A stretch of 64,000 nucleotides of DNA from Prochlorococcus sp. AG-679-M10 (GCA_003210655.1 QCUQ01000001.1:62001-126000), one strand, 5' to 3'; positions 37,254 to 46,171 are shown, numbered from the stretch's first letter. Notes: generated by a model from the sequence alone, not told the origin. Numbers and translations: made by a program.

Positions 37254-37557
37254 AATATTAATGAAAATTCGTATTAAATGAGGTTTTCTCTTCTTAATAA
37301 ATTAACTAATTCAAAATTATTTTCTAAATAATAAAGAGTAAGAATTAGGTTACTAAAAATAATAAAAAAGAATATAAAAAAGCCTCTTAAAAATAATCTG
37401 GAAAATATTTATCTATATTTGTTTAACTCCCATAACAGTTCTTTTAATATTTATGATGGTTATTATTTTATAAAAAATTAAAAAATTGCAATTTTTACAT
37501 ATACTATATCTTAAAAATTCTTTTAAATTTTTGACTTTAAATTATCAACGTCAACTC

Positions 37558-37579
37558 AAATCACAGCTATATGTGATTT
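37558..37579. repeat. Perfect inverted repeat
   Basis: AAATCACA-gctata-TGTGATTT, an 8-bp perfect palindrome with a 6-base spacer. The half-sites are in the opposite order to a CRP site (TGTGA-N6-TCACA). It may be a hairpin or a protein site about 190 bases before the next small gene. Confidence 0.4.
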
Positions 37580-37769
37580 CATGATATGATTATAGTATCT
37601 CAGGTAGAGATAAGATTAATTAATATTGACTAAGCTAAAGAATTTCTAACGAAGATCCCTCGCAAGAGTCAAAACTTATAGATAAATAAGTATTTTTAAT
37701 CTTTTTAGAAGTTTAAACACCAAAACTTATATTCTTTATCAAGCCTGAACTAATTACGTAACAAATTTA

Positions 37770-37904
37770 ATGAAAAAACTAAACAAAAAATATGCAGATC
37801 TATTGCATCAAGCTTCAATCGCAACTGGAAGAAAAGAAGCGGTTGGTTTATTGCATAAAGCGGCAAAACTTCAAACTAAATTTGATGAGCAGTCTAAGCT
37901 TTAA
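37770..37904 (+). CDS. Small basic helical protein, 44 aa
   Basis: MKKLNKKYADLLHQASIATG followed by KEAVGLLHKAAKLQTKFDEQ; a repeated LLH(Q/K)A pattern within one helix pair. ATG-TAA frame. Function unknown. Confidence 0.6.
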   Translation: MKKLNKKYADLLHQASIATGRKEAVGLLHKAAKLQTKFDEQSKL

Positions 37905-38316
37905 ATAGTATTTGAAATTTTAATTTAAACTAAGGAGTACTTAACTCATTATTTAGGTCTTATCCAACAAAATAATTATTGCAAAAATAATTTTAAATTT
38001 TTGAGAGAATATCAAGAGGATAATCACTTTTTAAATAATAAAATCTTAAAGATTATGCAAATAGATTGAATAGATAATGTCAAATGTATAAGAAGCTTAT
38101 TCCATACTCACTATATATAGAATTGTTCTAAAGGTTAAGAAATAGACTAAAGCTATTTTGAGATATAATTAAAAAATTATTTTCTTTTTATGGGTTGTCT
38201 TGAGTTGTCGATCATCATATTGATCTAATTAATTTCTTTTTAAAAGTCAAGAATTGAGTCTCTTTATCTTACCTTTTTTCCTACATTTATTTGAGGTAAC
38301 TTGATCAATAAATTTT
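37905..38316. other. Non-coding spacer
   Basis: About 400 AT-rich bases without a credible reading frame. Its right end lies downstream of the decayed minus-strand gene at 38317-38738 and may hold further decayed codons. Confidence 0.4.
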
Positions 38317-38738
38317 TTAAAATAAATTGATATATTCTTCCTCAACTTGAATAAATTCATCACTATAAATTTCTATTAATGATTTTAAAAGATCTATAAA
38401 TGAAACTTTTCAATCTTCCATATAAGTATTCTTTTTAATTGAATTTAGGTTTGCCATTTGACTTGATGTTTATGATTAAATTTTTCATTGATACCAAAGA
38501 TTTCTTTTATCTTATAGAGGTTACATGAACAAGTTAAATGTCGAACTTGCCAAATAATCTTTTGATGTCATTTGCAATAGAGAATTGAACCACAAATTAT
38601 TTGACTTGAATCATCAAATTTTGAACAGGTTATAGATATATGACTACCTATTGATCAAGAATAAGTTGAATCTTCAATACATTCAAATTCTGCATTTAGC
38701 TTATGATATTTCTCAAATAAGGAAGGGGAATCTGTTAG
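38317..38738 (-). pseudogene. Decayed gene with in-frame TGA codons, family unknown
   Basis: Minus-strand frame from 38738 reads LFEKYHKLNAEFECIEDSTY, TGA, SIGSHISITCSKFDDSSQII with CGSILYCK, TGA, HQKIIWQVRHLTCSCNLYKI and on to KHQVKWQT then TAA. Another frame then continues KNTYMED, TGA, KVSFIDLLKSLIEIYSDEFI and QVEEEYINLF. The composition is strongly protein-like. At least one frameshift and three nonsense codons break it; each TGA could be a mutated tryptophan codon. No family was recognised. Confidence 0.65.
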
Positions 38739-38953
38739 TTATTGACCATGACTTTATGGTACGTTCATACTATTATTTATAACCTCTCATCAGCAAGAAG
38801 TTAGTAACTGAAGGGCAATCCTCAAGGAGCACCACAACTATTAAAAAAATAGAGGCGCAAGGTATTTACAAAACAGTAATGTGACATAAATGTAGATTAA
38901 TGGCCTTGACTATGAATACATTGGGCAATATATTTACAAAAGTAAATATATGT

Positions 38954-38972
38954 GTTATATTTATTAATATAA
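38954..38972 (+). promoter_or_regulatory. Possible hli promoter element
   Basis: GTTATATTTATTAATATAA lies 34 bases before the hli ATG. A near copy GTTATATTTGTTTAC lies 31 bases before the hli operon start at 52305, and GTTATATTATTATTA before the hli gene at 45667. This could be a shared -10 region or operator. Confidence 0.4.
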
Positions 38973-38988
38973 ATTACTTATTAAAAAA

Positions 38989-39096
38989 ATGACTCCTGAA
39001 GCAGAACGTTTTAACGGTTGGGCAGCAATGTTAGGTTTCGTAGCAGCTGTTGGTGCTTACGTAACAACTGGACAAATCATTCCTGGTTGGTTCTAA
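38989..39096 (+). CDS. hli: High-light-inducible protein (35 aa)
   Basis: One-helix LHC-like protein: AERFNGWAAMLGFVAAVGAY then TTGQIIPGWF. The ExxNGxxAMxGF motif binds chlorophyll in the HLIP/CAB family. HLIPs sit in thylakoids and protect photosystems during light or nutrient stress. It overlaps the next hli gene by one base (TAATG), indicating coupled translation. The ORF track missed this gene, as it fused its region with the next gene in another frame. Confidence 0.95.
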   Translation: MTPEAERFNGWAAMLGFVAAVGAYVTTGQIIPGWF

Positions 39097-39236
39097 TGAT
39101 CAACAACGAAACAAAGTTGGTAGAAAAAGAAAAAATTGTGGCTGAGAAGCTTAACGGTAGATTTGCCATGTTGGGTTTCGTTGCATTAGTAGGAGCTTAT
39201 TTAACTACGGGTCAAATTATTCCTGGATTTATCTAA
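39096..39236 (+). CDS. hli: High-light-inducible protein (46 aa)
   Basis: Second gene of the pair. A charged N-terminus (KLVEKEKIVAEKL) leads into NGRFAMLGFVALVGAYLTTG and QIIPGFI. The true start is ATG 39096 in the TAATG overlap; the ORF track start at 39018 lies in the antisense-like frame of the first hli gene. Very similar to the hli genes at 51735 and 54493. Confidence 0.94.
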   Translation: MINNETKLVEKEKIVAEKLNGRFAMLGFVALVGAYLTTGQIIPGFI

Positions 39237-39256
39237 AGATTTCTAAAATACTTTTT

Positions 39257-39289
39257 AAACCAGTTTGTTCACTACAATCTGGTTTTTTA
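39257..39289 (+). terminator. Terminator of the hli pair
   Basis: AAACCAG ... CTGGTTT stem with a 15-base loop and a T run, starting 20 bases after the second hli stop codon. Confidence 0.8.
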
Positions 39290-39723
39290 ATGTTTTTTTA
39301 TCTTTTTTAATTCCTTTACCTATGATCCCTTTCAATTATCTAAATTAAGGAAGTTAAAAAATAATTTTTTTATTACAAAAAAACATTAGTGTTAAATATA
39401 AAAAGAAGTATAAACCCTAAGTAAAATTTTAAAAAATTAGCGTTTAGAGCAATTGATTCTCAAACTCTTTTACTTATACATGTAATTTTTGCAAGATACA
39501 TGTTCGTAATTTTAAAAACTTTCAATTCTTAAATATCAAAAGCCTTCGAAACCATACAGACCACCTGAGACTCTAAAATAGGTCAATTAAATCAGCCTTA
39601 TGCAAAGCATAAATCGACTTAAGTATTTATACTCACACTAAGTAATTCTACTTACTATAATATAAATAAGCATGTAGGAATTGCTTAGCTTGTTAAGGTC
39701 AGTCAATCTGAATTTAACTTAAT

Positions 39724-39766
39724 CGTCATGAGAGTTTGCTAGTAGGGATGCGAGCAAGCTCTTTTT
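39724..39766 (+). repeat. hli-linked hairpin repeat, copy 2
   Basis: CGTCATGAGAG then TTTGCTAGTAGGGATGCG, AGCAAGCTCT and five Ts. The 10-bp stem AGAGTTTGCT/AGCAAGCTCT allows one G-T pair. It lies downstream of the plus-strand hli pair, in the same relative orientation as the minus-strand copies to their hli genes. The rest of 39290-39973 shows no gene. Confidence 0.78.
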
Positions 39767-39973
39767 AATCTTTTATTAACAAATAATTCAGTCTAAAAAT
39801 AAAAAATTAAAAGTTCTTTTTATTTGAAATAATAAATAACTATTAGATAAGACATTGATTAGAACATAAAAGAGTTAAGGAATAAGACCTAATATCTAAC
39901 GATATAATTTTTTCGAAACTTACCTGTCAAAATAAAATAATCTTGCTAAAAAAGGACAGAGATTAAATTTAAA

Positions 39974-40075
39974 ATGTCCTTAGATTTCATACTTATTCCT
40001 TTTTGTATAATTGCTATTTTATGGCTTTTTAATCGAGAGAACAAAATCTACCGCAATAATAAAAAAGCCCGATAA
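39974..40075 (+). CDS. Single-helix membrane peptide, 33 aa
   Basis: MSLDFILIPFCIIAILWLFN followed by a basic tail (RENKIYRNNKKAR). ATG-TAA frame. Similar in layout to the 43-residue gene at 32739 (also MSLD-x-IL). Function unknown. Confidence 0.5.
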   Translation: MSLDFILIPFCIIAILWLFNRENKIYRNNKKAR

Positions 40076-40188
40076 GAATAAAATATAAAATCCAAAAATT
40101 TAAGCTTGATTTTAAATTTTGCTGTAATTATCTTGAAAAATTTTATTTATTTTTCCACATTTTATGAAAATTGAATTCCTAAAAAAAT

Positions 40189-40308
40189 TTAAGAATTCAA
40201 TTTATTAATAACTAATTTATCCCAATAAACTTTTGAACGATTTATTTGTTCTAATTTTTGTTTGCAATGAATACAATTGCAATTTCTTGCCAATGTTTTG
40301 GAAGTCAT
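40189..40308 (-). CDS. Small cysteine-containing basic peptide, 39 aa
   Basis: MTSKTLARNCNCIHCKQKLE continues INRSKVYWDKLVINKLNS. The CNCIHC cluster may bind metal. Short frame; the cysteine cluster is the main argument for it being real. The spacer 40309-40704 to its right shows nothing else. Confidence 0.45.
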   Translation of the reverse strand: MTSKTLARNCNCIHCKQKLEQINRSKVYWDKLVINKLNS

Positions 40309-40704
40309 TACTTAGTTTTTCTTAATAAAAACAAATATCTAAGTTAATTGCAATAGACATCATCGTATCCTGTAAATTTTTAAGAAAAGAGTTTTAAGAA
40401 TTCAATTTTCTTACTTCATAAATAAATTTGTTTACACTTTTCTCTACAACGTTAAAAATTATTAGGATTAATAAGTTTTAATTAATCAAATGACATTACC
40501 CTCGACTCAAATTAAAATTTGATTACTTCTTATAAGAGCTAAATAATTAATCACTTTTGAACTGAAATTTAATTACATACAAAAATTATTCATATCTCAC
40601 ACTTAATAGAATAAAAATCTGCTAATAGCAGTTTGTATCTTGGAATTACTAGCCAAGCCAAAGAGGAAATTGAAATTTATAATTACTATTATCAAACTAA
40701 AAAA

Positions 40705-40881
40705 ATGAAAAAACCAAATAAAATGATAAACGAAAAAAATTGCGAGATTTGTAAGAAGTCAGGCGAAATTCATTTTCGAGTTAAATCTGTTAATTACACA
40801 AAATGGATTTTCTGCTGTAATAAATGCTGGAATATTGTTTCAAAAGAAGAAAATTCTTATGGAGGGACTAGAAAGTCATGA
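40705..40881 (+). CDS. Small zinc-ribbon-like protein, 58 aa
   Basis: The ORF track starts at TTG 40633; ATG 40705 (MKKPNKMINEKNCEICKKSG) or ATG 40720 is preferred. CEICKKSG and CCNKCW, 30 residues apart, give a CxxC...CxxC zinc-ribbon pattern. Function unknown. Its TGA overlaps an ATG of a decayed downstream frame. Confidence 0.6.
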   Translation: MKKPNKMINEKNCEICKKSGEIHFRVKSVNYTKWIFCCNKCWNIVSKEENSYGGTRKS

Positions 40882-41074
40882 TTAAATATAAAGGGAAAAA
40901 GTTATAGACAAATATCCTAAAATAATAAGAAATAAATTTGATTATTATATGGCTAATTTTTTTTCTAAAGAGATAGAGAGCCAATATAATCTAGTAAAAA
41001 TACTTTTGACTGATAAAATTAAATATTTATAGGCTCTAAAAGCAATTAAGAAATATTTATATATATGCCAATAG
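40878..41074 (+). pseudogene. Decayed small gene coupled to the zinc-ribbon gene
   Basis: ATG 40878 overlaps the previous stop (ATGA) and reads MIKYKGKK before a stop; a shifted frame continues VIDKYPKIIRNKFDYYMANF, SKEIESQYNLVKILLTDKIK, TAG, ALKAIKKYLYICQ. One frameshift plus one nonsense codon would explain the break. The rest of 41075-41196 is the LptF/G-like gene's upstream region. Confidence 0.4.
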
Positions 41075-41196
41075 AATTAAAGAAAAAACCTGAAAAGGAA
41101 ACTATTTATTTGTAGAGAGAAAAAAGTAAAGATGGTCTCAATATAATTAGTATTTTATAATCTAAAAAACCATTGTAAAATTTAATCAAATTTCTT

Positions 41197-42399
41197 TTGC
41201 AAATTTCAACCCGATCAACTATTAAAAAACTTATCCGTCAAGTTTCTTTGCCTTGGAAGTCTCTCCCATTAATGGATAGATGGTTAATAGCGCAAATATT
41301 ACCTCCAATGTTATTTGCCATCTCTGCTTTTACCGTTATTTCATTATCAGTTGGAGTAATGTTTGATCTAATAAGAAAAATAGTTGAATTTGGATTACCT
41401 TTATTTTTAGCTATAAAAGTTCTTTTTTATAGCCTTCCAAGTTTTCTAGTTTTATCGTTCCCAATGGCAGTTTTATTGTCTACATTATTAGCTTATGGGA
41501 AATTATCAGCCAATTCCGAATTATTAGCATTGAAATCTTTAGGGATAAAAACTTCAAGAATTATTGCTCCTGCTATTGCAGTTTCTATATTCATGACAGG
41601 CTTAACTTTTTATTTCAACGATAAGTTGGTACCTGCTAGTAATAAGTTAGCAGAATCTACTTTAAGAGCTGGTATTGGAAGTTCTTTTAGTAGTGAAAAA
41701 GGGAAGGATAATATTATGTTCTCTAGATATGGTTCAAGAATAGAATTGGCAACAAATAAGCCCACAAAGACTAATACATTCCTCACACATATTTTCTATG
41801 CATCGTGGTTCGAAAATAACATTATGCAGGGAGTTACAGTTTTAGATTTTTCGAGACAAAATATACAGCAAATTTTAAAAGCAAAAACTGCGATATTTGA
41901 TAAGAAAAACTCCTCCTGGATATTTTCAGATGGGAGTATTGTTTCTATTGACCAAGCCGGGCAAACTACTAATATTCAATTTGAAAAATATAGTTATCCA
42001 TTTGTCGAAGGGCCTTTAGATTTAGCAAGAGTCCCAAAAGATGCGACCGAAATGTCTCTTAAGCAAGCATTAGAAGCTGAGCGAATATATAAAGAGACAG
42101 GAAACCTAAAAGAAATAAGAAGAATTCAAGTTCGCATCCAAGAAAAATTTACTTTACCTTTCGCATGCTTAGTATTTGGATTAATTGGTAGTAGTCTAGG
42201 ATCTAAGTCTAATTTGAGATCTTCCAAAAGTCAGGGATTTGGATTAAGCGTTATTCTTATACTAATTTATTATGTAATGTCGTTTGTATTCAGTTCATTT
42301 GGAGTAAAAGGATTATTAAGTCCAATAATTGCAGCTTGGCTACCTGTTGTAATTTCTATGAGTGGTGGAATTTATTTCCTAAGAAAATCTAGTTTATAA
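41197..42399 (+). CDS. LptF/LptG family permease (YjgP/YjgQ)
   Basis: The 400-residue protein has three N-terminal and three C-terminal transmembrane helices separated by a periplasmic beta-jellyroll-like domain, the LptF/LptG layout. Start region LMDRWLIAQILPPMLFAISA and the C-terminal GSSLGSKSNLRSSKSQGFGL are typical. In Gram-negative bacteria these permeases extract lipopolysaccharide with LptB. Cyanobacteria have a single LptF/G-like protein. Start is TTG 41197. Confidence 0.9.
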   Translation: MQISTRSTIKKLIRQVSLPWKSLPLMDRWLIAQILPPMLFAISAFTVISLSVGVMFDLIRKIVEFGLPLFLAIKVLFYSLPSFLVLSFPMAVLLSTLLAYGKLSANSELLALKSLGIKTSRIIAPAIAVSIFMTGLTFYFNDKLVPASNKLAESTLRAGIGSSFSSEKGKDNIMFSRYGSRIELATNKPTKTNTFLTHIFYASWFENNIMQGVTVLDFSRQNIQQILKAKTAIFDKKNSSWIFSDGSIVSIDQAGQTTNIQFEKYSYPFVEGPLDLARVPKDATEMSLKQALEAERIYKETGNLKEIRRIQVRIQEKFTLPFACLVFGLIGSSLGSKSNLRSSKSQGFGLSVILILIYYVMSFVFSSFGVKGLLSPIIAAWLPVVISMSGGIYFLRKSSL

Positions 42400-42455
42400 A
42401 TTTTGATTAATTGACAGCTAACGTAAAATAATATTTATTTAGTATTTTATTTTCT

Positions 42456-42740
42456 ATGACTATTGAAACTACTGTTTTCACCTTTCAAATTTCAAACACG
42501 TTTGAAGAGTGGGTTAAAATTTTCGATAGTCCAGAGATAGCTGAATTTCATAAAAATGTAGGATTATCCCCTCTCTATAGAGGAAAAGGTTTAACAGATC
42601 CTAAAGAAGTTATTGTTATTCATCAAGCCGAAGAAGGAGTCGCCAAACATATATTTTCTGATCCCCAAACAATAAAGAATATTGAAGCTGGAGGTCATAT
42701 TTATAGCACAACAAAAATCACAAGTTGGTTATCAGATTGA
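42456..42740 (+). CDS. DUF3764 family protein
   Basis: The 94-residue protein matches my memory of DUF3764: TTVFTFQISNTFEEWVKIFD, SPEIAEFHKNVGLSPLYRG and KEVIVIHQAEEGV. Probably a small ferredoxin-like or ABM-like fold; function unknown. Confidence 0.78.
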   Translation: MTIETTVFTFQISNTFEEWVKIFDSPEIAEFHKNVGLSPLYRGKGLTDPKEVIVIHQAEEGVAKHIFSDPQTIKNIEAGGHIYSTTKITSWLSD

Positions 42741-42927
42741 ATGAATCACTAGATATATAAAAGATTACTTTCTCAGGGATGGAGGAAAACTAAACCAGTT
42801 TGGTCATAAAAATTATTTACATCAACTTTGCAAAAGATTTAAAGACAGAATTTAAAGAAGTAATACATAAAAAAACTCGCACATTTGTAACTTAAATTTT
42901 AGTATTAGTTAATTAGTTTTTAAAAGT

Positions 42928-43128
42928 ATGGGTGAAGCAAAAAGAAGGGAAGTATTAGGTATCCCTCCAAGAAAAAAAATAATGGATATTAAAAAATCAG
43001 ATAGGTATGTCTCCTGGCTTCCTATTACCAAAACAAGAATAAAAAAATATCCTTATATGGGTGTAGCAACAATGGCCTTAGGTGCAATTATATTCTTAGT
43101 AAGTGGTGGATTTAACACTATTAGTTAA
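42928..43128 (+). CDS. DUF2839 family small membrane protein
   Basis: The start MGEAKRREVLGIPPRKK is the DUF2839 hallmark. Residues 40-62 form one helix (MGVATMALGAIIFLVSGGF). Conserved among cyanobacteria, role unknown. Confidence 0.88.
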   Translation: MGEAKRREVLGIPPRKKIMDIKKSDRYVSWLPITKTRIKKYPYMGVATMALGAIIFLVSGGFNTIS

Positions 43129-43174
43129 TAATTTTAGTTATTGTTTTTGAAAGCTTTTATTCACATATTTAAAT

Positions 43175-43755
43175 TTACTTTTTATCAATTCTCATATATC
43201 CAAACCAATCTGGAACATTTGTTCCTTCTAAATTATTATCATTAGGTATTAATTCTATTTCCCAATTATTTATAGTTTTTATAACCTCACATTCGTCTAC
43301 CTCAGAAAAGTTTTTAACAGTATAAATATCATCTATATGTTTTTTTTGGAGTCAATTAGCCATTTTGATTTAGCTATATTTTTGGCCTCTGAAGGACTAG
43401 AGGCTACAACGAAACCAGATTCATGTTTTTCTTGCATAGAGCTTGGACAATATCCTCCAAGATTTACAAACCATAATTTTTTATTGGGGAATTTCTCTTT
43501 TTTTTAAATCTTATTTTTTGGTTCATTATTCTCTTTTTTTCTAAGATTTATTTTATAACCATCAATTGATTCAATTTTTTTATAACTATCAATATGTAAT
43601 CCACTATAAGTTCCAAACCAATCATTTCTTAATTGATCAAAAGTATCCTCAATTTTTGAACCTATAACCCAACTGACGTCATGCAGTTCGATATTTGCTT
43701 TAGGAGATCTACCTCCAACCACAACTAAAAAAAGAAATTTTTCATGAGGTTCCAT
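43175..43755 (-). pseudogene. DUF1543 protein, broken by a nonsense codon and a frameshift
   Basis: The first half (ORF track 43504-43755) reads LFLVVVGGRSPKANIELHDV and IEDTFDQLRNDWFGTYSGLH, the DUF1543 pattern. After TAA the same frame continues LWFVNLGGYCPSSMQEKHES and VVASSPSEAKNIAKSKW, then breaks at eight As (43340-43347); a shifted frame ends KKHIDDIYTVKNFSEVDECE to TAA 43175. Adding one A and removing the stop gives a full two-repeat DUF1543 protein. Confidence 0.78.
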
Positions 43756-43850
43756 TTTTTTATCTTAAATAGAAAGCTAACAAAAATAAAGGGTTATCTG
43801 AAAGATATGATAAAAGAATTATTTACAATACATCAATACTAATAGTTGTT

Positions 43851-44483
43851 ATGGAACTAATTGGGAGATATAAAAATTCAGGATTTGAAGCAGTAGCTGA
43901 TGGTGTGATTTCTTTCTTTGATCGCCGCAAAGACTTACATACTAATGGAATTACTTTTGGACAAAGCACCTCTTTGAATTCTGATCCATATAAAGTTTCA
44001 ACTGATATTAGTCTTGTATCAATAGACAGATCAGATCCAGAAGCCTTTGCAATCTCTGAAGTTATAATTAGAGGAGTTAATGCAGGACTAAAAAAATATC
44101 TTGAGGATCACCCACTAATAAAAGAATGCTGCCCAGAAAAAACTTTATTTGTTAACCCAATATTTAATTTACAACGTTATGCACCAGGAGAGGGATTTAA
44201 GAAATGGCACTGTGATTGGACTATTAGTAATGAAGCTACAGAGCCTGCAAATAGAGTCTTAGCTTGGATTCTTTATTGTAATGATATTAATTCTGGTGGA
44301 ACTGAATTTCATTGGCAGAATCATCATGAAATTGCTGAGAAGGGGAAACTTATTATTTTCCCAGCAGGTATATCTCATATTCATCGTGGAAGAGTGAATA
44401 ATGAAGATTTTAAAACTATTGCAACTGGTTGGATTAATGCTGGCAAACTTGAAGACTATATTTCACGCTTAGCTAACTCCTAA
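43851..44483 (+). CDS. 2-oxoglutarate/Fe(II)-dependent oxygenase (prolyl hydroxylase-like)
   Basis: The 210-residue protein has the double-stranded beta-helix iron triad: KKWHCDWTI supplies HxD and ISHIHRGRVNNEDFKTIATG supplies the distal histidine and the 2-oxoglutarate-binding residue region. Similar proteins occur in cyanobacteria and cyanophages. Substrate unknown; protein or small-molecule hydroxylation is possible. Confidence 0.86.
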   Translation: MELIGRYKNSGFEAVADGVISFFDRRKDLHTNGITFGQSTSLNSDPYKVSTDISLVSIDRSDPEAFAISEVIIRGVNAGLKKYLEDHPLIKECCPEKTLFVNPIFNLQRYAPGEGFKKWHCDWTISNEATEPANRVLAWILYCNDINSGGTEFHWQNHHEIAEKGKLIIFPAGISHIHRGRVNNEDFKTIATGWINAGKLEDYISRLANS

Positions 44484-44594
44484 AATATTAAATATTTATT
44501 TATTAGACAAAAAAATTTTTTTCTTATCTTTTAATGCTCGATAAGTTTCCCTAGCATTGAATTAATATAAAATAAATTACTATAAAATATTTGT

Positions 44595-44738
44595 TTAGTT
44601 AAACCAACCTTTTTTCTTGGCTTTAACTTCAGGAACTGTTGTTTTAATTGATTTCTCATCTGTTCTACCTTTTATAATCATTAAAGGAACAATTCCCCAC
44701 AACCCGAAAAACAATATCCAGAATACATAAAAGTTCAT
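44595..44738 (-). CDS. Small one-helix membrane protein, 47 aa
   Basis: MNFYVFWILFFGLWGIVPLM is a single helix; the tail IIKGRTDEKSIKTTVPEVKA ends KKKGWFN. Good protein composition, ATG start. Function unknown. Confidence 0.58.
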   Translation of the reverse strand: MNFYVFWILFFGLWGIVPLMIIKGRTDEKSIKTTVPEVKAKKKGWFN

Positions 44739-44933
44739 AGTTAAAAATCAAAATTTTTTATATTTTAAATATATTTTCTGTTTGTCTGTGGCTTTCTTTT
44801 TATACTTCTCTTTGGGATGTATAATCCGCTTCAGTTGATTATTTTAAGCTTAAAATTTGAGACAATATCTCAATACAAATAGAACAGCTAAAATAATAAA
44901 TCTAAAGGTGATAATTTTAGATTAATAATTATC

Positions 44934-45119
44934 TCAAAATTTTTGTTGGATTCTTACTACAGAACGTGGATGATCATGGATATAAGAATTAAATTCTCTG
45001 GCAAGCATTAGGCAGTCATATGCATCACGAGCATAGAATCCTAGTTGATATGTGTTGTTTAATGAATCTTTATAACTCAAAACATATTTTTTACATGATT
45101 TAATAGGTGTTGAAGGCAT
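44934..45119 (-). CDS. Small hypothetical protein, 61 aa
   Basis: MPSTPIKSCKKYVLSYKDSL, then YQLGFYARDAYDCLMLAREF and HDHPRSVVRIQQKF. The 'FxARDAYDAxMxAREF' style suggests a conserved alpha/beta microprotein. Function unknown. Confidence 0.62.
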   Translation of the reverse strand: MPSTPIKSCKKYVLSYKDSLNNTYQLGFYARDAYDCLMLAREFNSYIHDHPRSVVRIQQKF

Positions 45120-45180
45120 TTGATTACTAACTACTACTATTATGTTCTAACTAAGGTATCGTAAATTCTGTTTTTAAGTT

Positions 45181-45222
45181 TTGTACGGTTTGAGGAACAT
45201 CGATATACGGATAAAGGATCAA
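45181..45222 (+). repeat. GTACGG-type dispersed repeat, copy 1
   Basis: A 42-base element with two GTACGG-like boxes flanking GAGGAACA, ending AAGGATCAA. About 33 of 42 positions match the copy at 53087-53128 (reverse strand), and a third copy lies at 49387-49426. The surrounding 45120-45486 holds no gene that I can see. Confidence 0.62.
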
Positions 45223-45486
45223 CAATTGAATCTATTAGTGGTTAATATTTCAAATTATGTTTAAAGCTAACAATAGAATTATTCACTCTCCTTTATAAAT
45301 TTCCAAAAAGGACATATTCATATTTATTTTTTTAAATTTATTTAATACCCAATAATTAATTTTTACCCACTTTATATTAATTAATCTATTTAATAAATTT
45401 CAAAGATAAATAATGAATTTAGTTTGATTATTTTTAAAGATAATTATATCCAAAATTTACCCATAATTTTTCAATAAATTTAGAAA

Positions 45487-45512
45487 CAAAAAAGGGGCTT
45501 TATGAGCCCCCA
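45487..45512 (-). terminator. Terminator of the hli gene at 45539
   Basis: Minus strand: GGGGCTCATAAAGCCCC stem followed by six Ts, 27 bases past the hli stop codon. This is the only hli transcript here that ends with an ordinary GC-rich terminator rather than the hli-linked repeat. Confidence 0.85.
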
Positions 45513-45538
45513 TTATTTTTTCTAAAAGTAATGTTTTA

Positions 45539-45667
45539 TTAGAAAATACCTGGAACAATTTGACCAGTAAAGTAGTAAGCTCCAACAAGAGCAAACATAC
45601 CGAGCATTGCGGCTTTACCGTTAAACTTTTCAGCTTTTTCGGTCATAAATTTTTTAACGAATTCCAT
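45539..45667 (-). CDS. hli: High-light-inducible protein (42 aa)
   Basis: KFMTEKAEKFNGKAAMLGMF then ALVGAYYFTGQIVPGIF: the HLIP one-helix motif with a variant KAAMLGM core. Monocistronic, with a GTTATATTATTATTA element just upstream and a strong terminator downstream. It is more divergent than the other hli genes here. Confidence 0.93.
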   Translation of the reverse strand: MEFVKKFMTEKAEKFNGKAAMLGMFALVGAYYFTGQIVPGIF

Positions 45668-45670
45668 AAT

Positions 45671-45689
45671 CAAGTAATAATAATATAAC
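45671..45689 (-). promoter_or_regulatory. Possible hli promoter element
   Basis: Minus-strand GTTATATTATTATTACTTG directly upstream of the hli start; related to the elements before the hli genes at 38989 and 52305. Spacing to the ATG is shorter (about 22 bases). Confidence 0.3.
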
Positions 45690-45946
45690 TACAGGTTAAT
45701 TAACATAATCTTGTCATTGATGTAGTATTTCCTACCAAAATCAATCTTTTTAAAAGAACTTAATTATTATTTAATTAAATTAATAATTTCCTAACAGAAC
45801 TTATTATTTCTTTTTAATAGATAAAAAATAATCCTAGAAAGTCTATTAAGGTAGAAAACTACCAAATCATTTATAAAAATTTAACAATCATCGTATTGTA
45901 TTAATTAAGAAATAATGAATAGAATGGACTGAGTAGAAATAACTAA

Positions 45947-46171
45947 ATGCCAGAAAGGAAGCAACTAAATATAAATATCAAGCCAGACTTATTAAAAAAA
46001 CTTAAGAAAGTAGCACTAGAAAATAATAGAAAGCTAGTTGAGTTAATTAATGAAGTCCTTTCGAATTATATTAATGACATAAAAAATGATCAAACAAACA
46101 ATAGAAGTATTTTAGATGAATTAGATGAAGTCAAAAATAGAATATCAATTTTAGAAAATTTAAAAAAATAA
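45947..46171 (+). CDS. Ribbon-helix-helix-like small DNA-binding protein
   Basis: The 74-residue protein has KQLNINIKPDLLKKLKKVAL (beta strand plus helix A) and ENNRKLVELINEVLSNYIND (helix B), the Arc/CopG-type ribbon-helix-helix layout, followed by a short coiled coil (LDELDEVKNRISILENLKK) for dimerisation. It could be a regulator or an antitoxin; no toxin gene is adjacent on the same strand, unless the secreted 97-residue gene is one, which is unlikely. Confidence 0.7.
   Translation: MPERKQLNINIKPDLLKKLKKVALENNRKLVELINEVLSNYINDIKNDQTNNRSILDELDEVKNRISILENLKK

Noticed and set aside
37558-37579. CRP or NtcA binding site
   Set aside because: Half-sites are in reverse order to CRP, and the NtcA pattern GTA-N8-TAC is absent.
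38317-38738. Functional gene using UGA as tryptophan
   Set aside because: A frameshift and TAA are also present and all neighbouring genes use TGA only as stop, so decay is the simpler view; kept as a checkable alternative.
39018-39236. ORF-track protein of 72 residues beginning MGSNVRFRSSC
   Set aside because: Its first part reads the upstream hli gene in the wrong frame; the real hli genes are 38989-39096 and 39096-39236.
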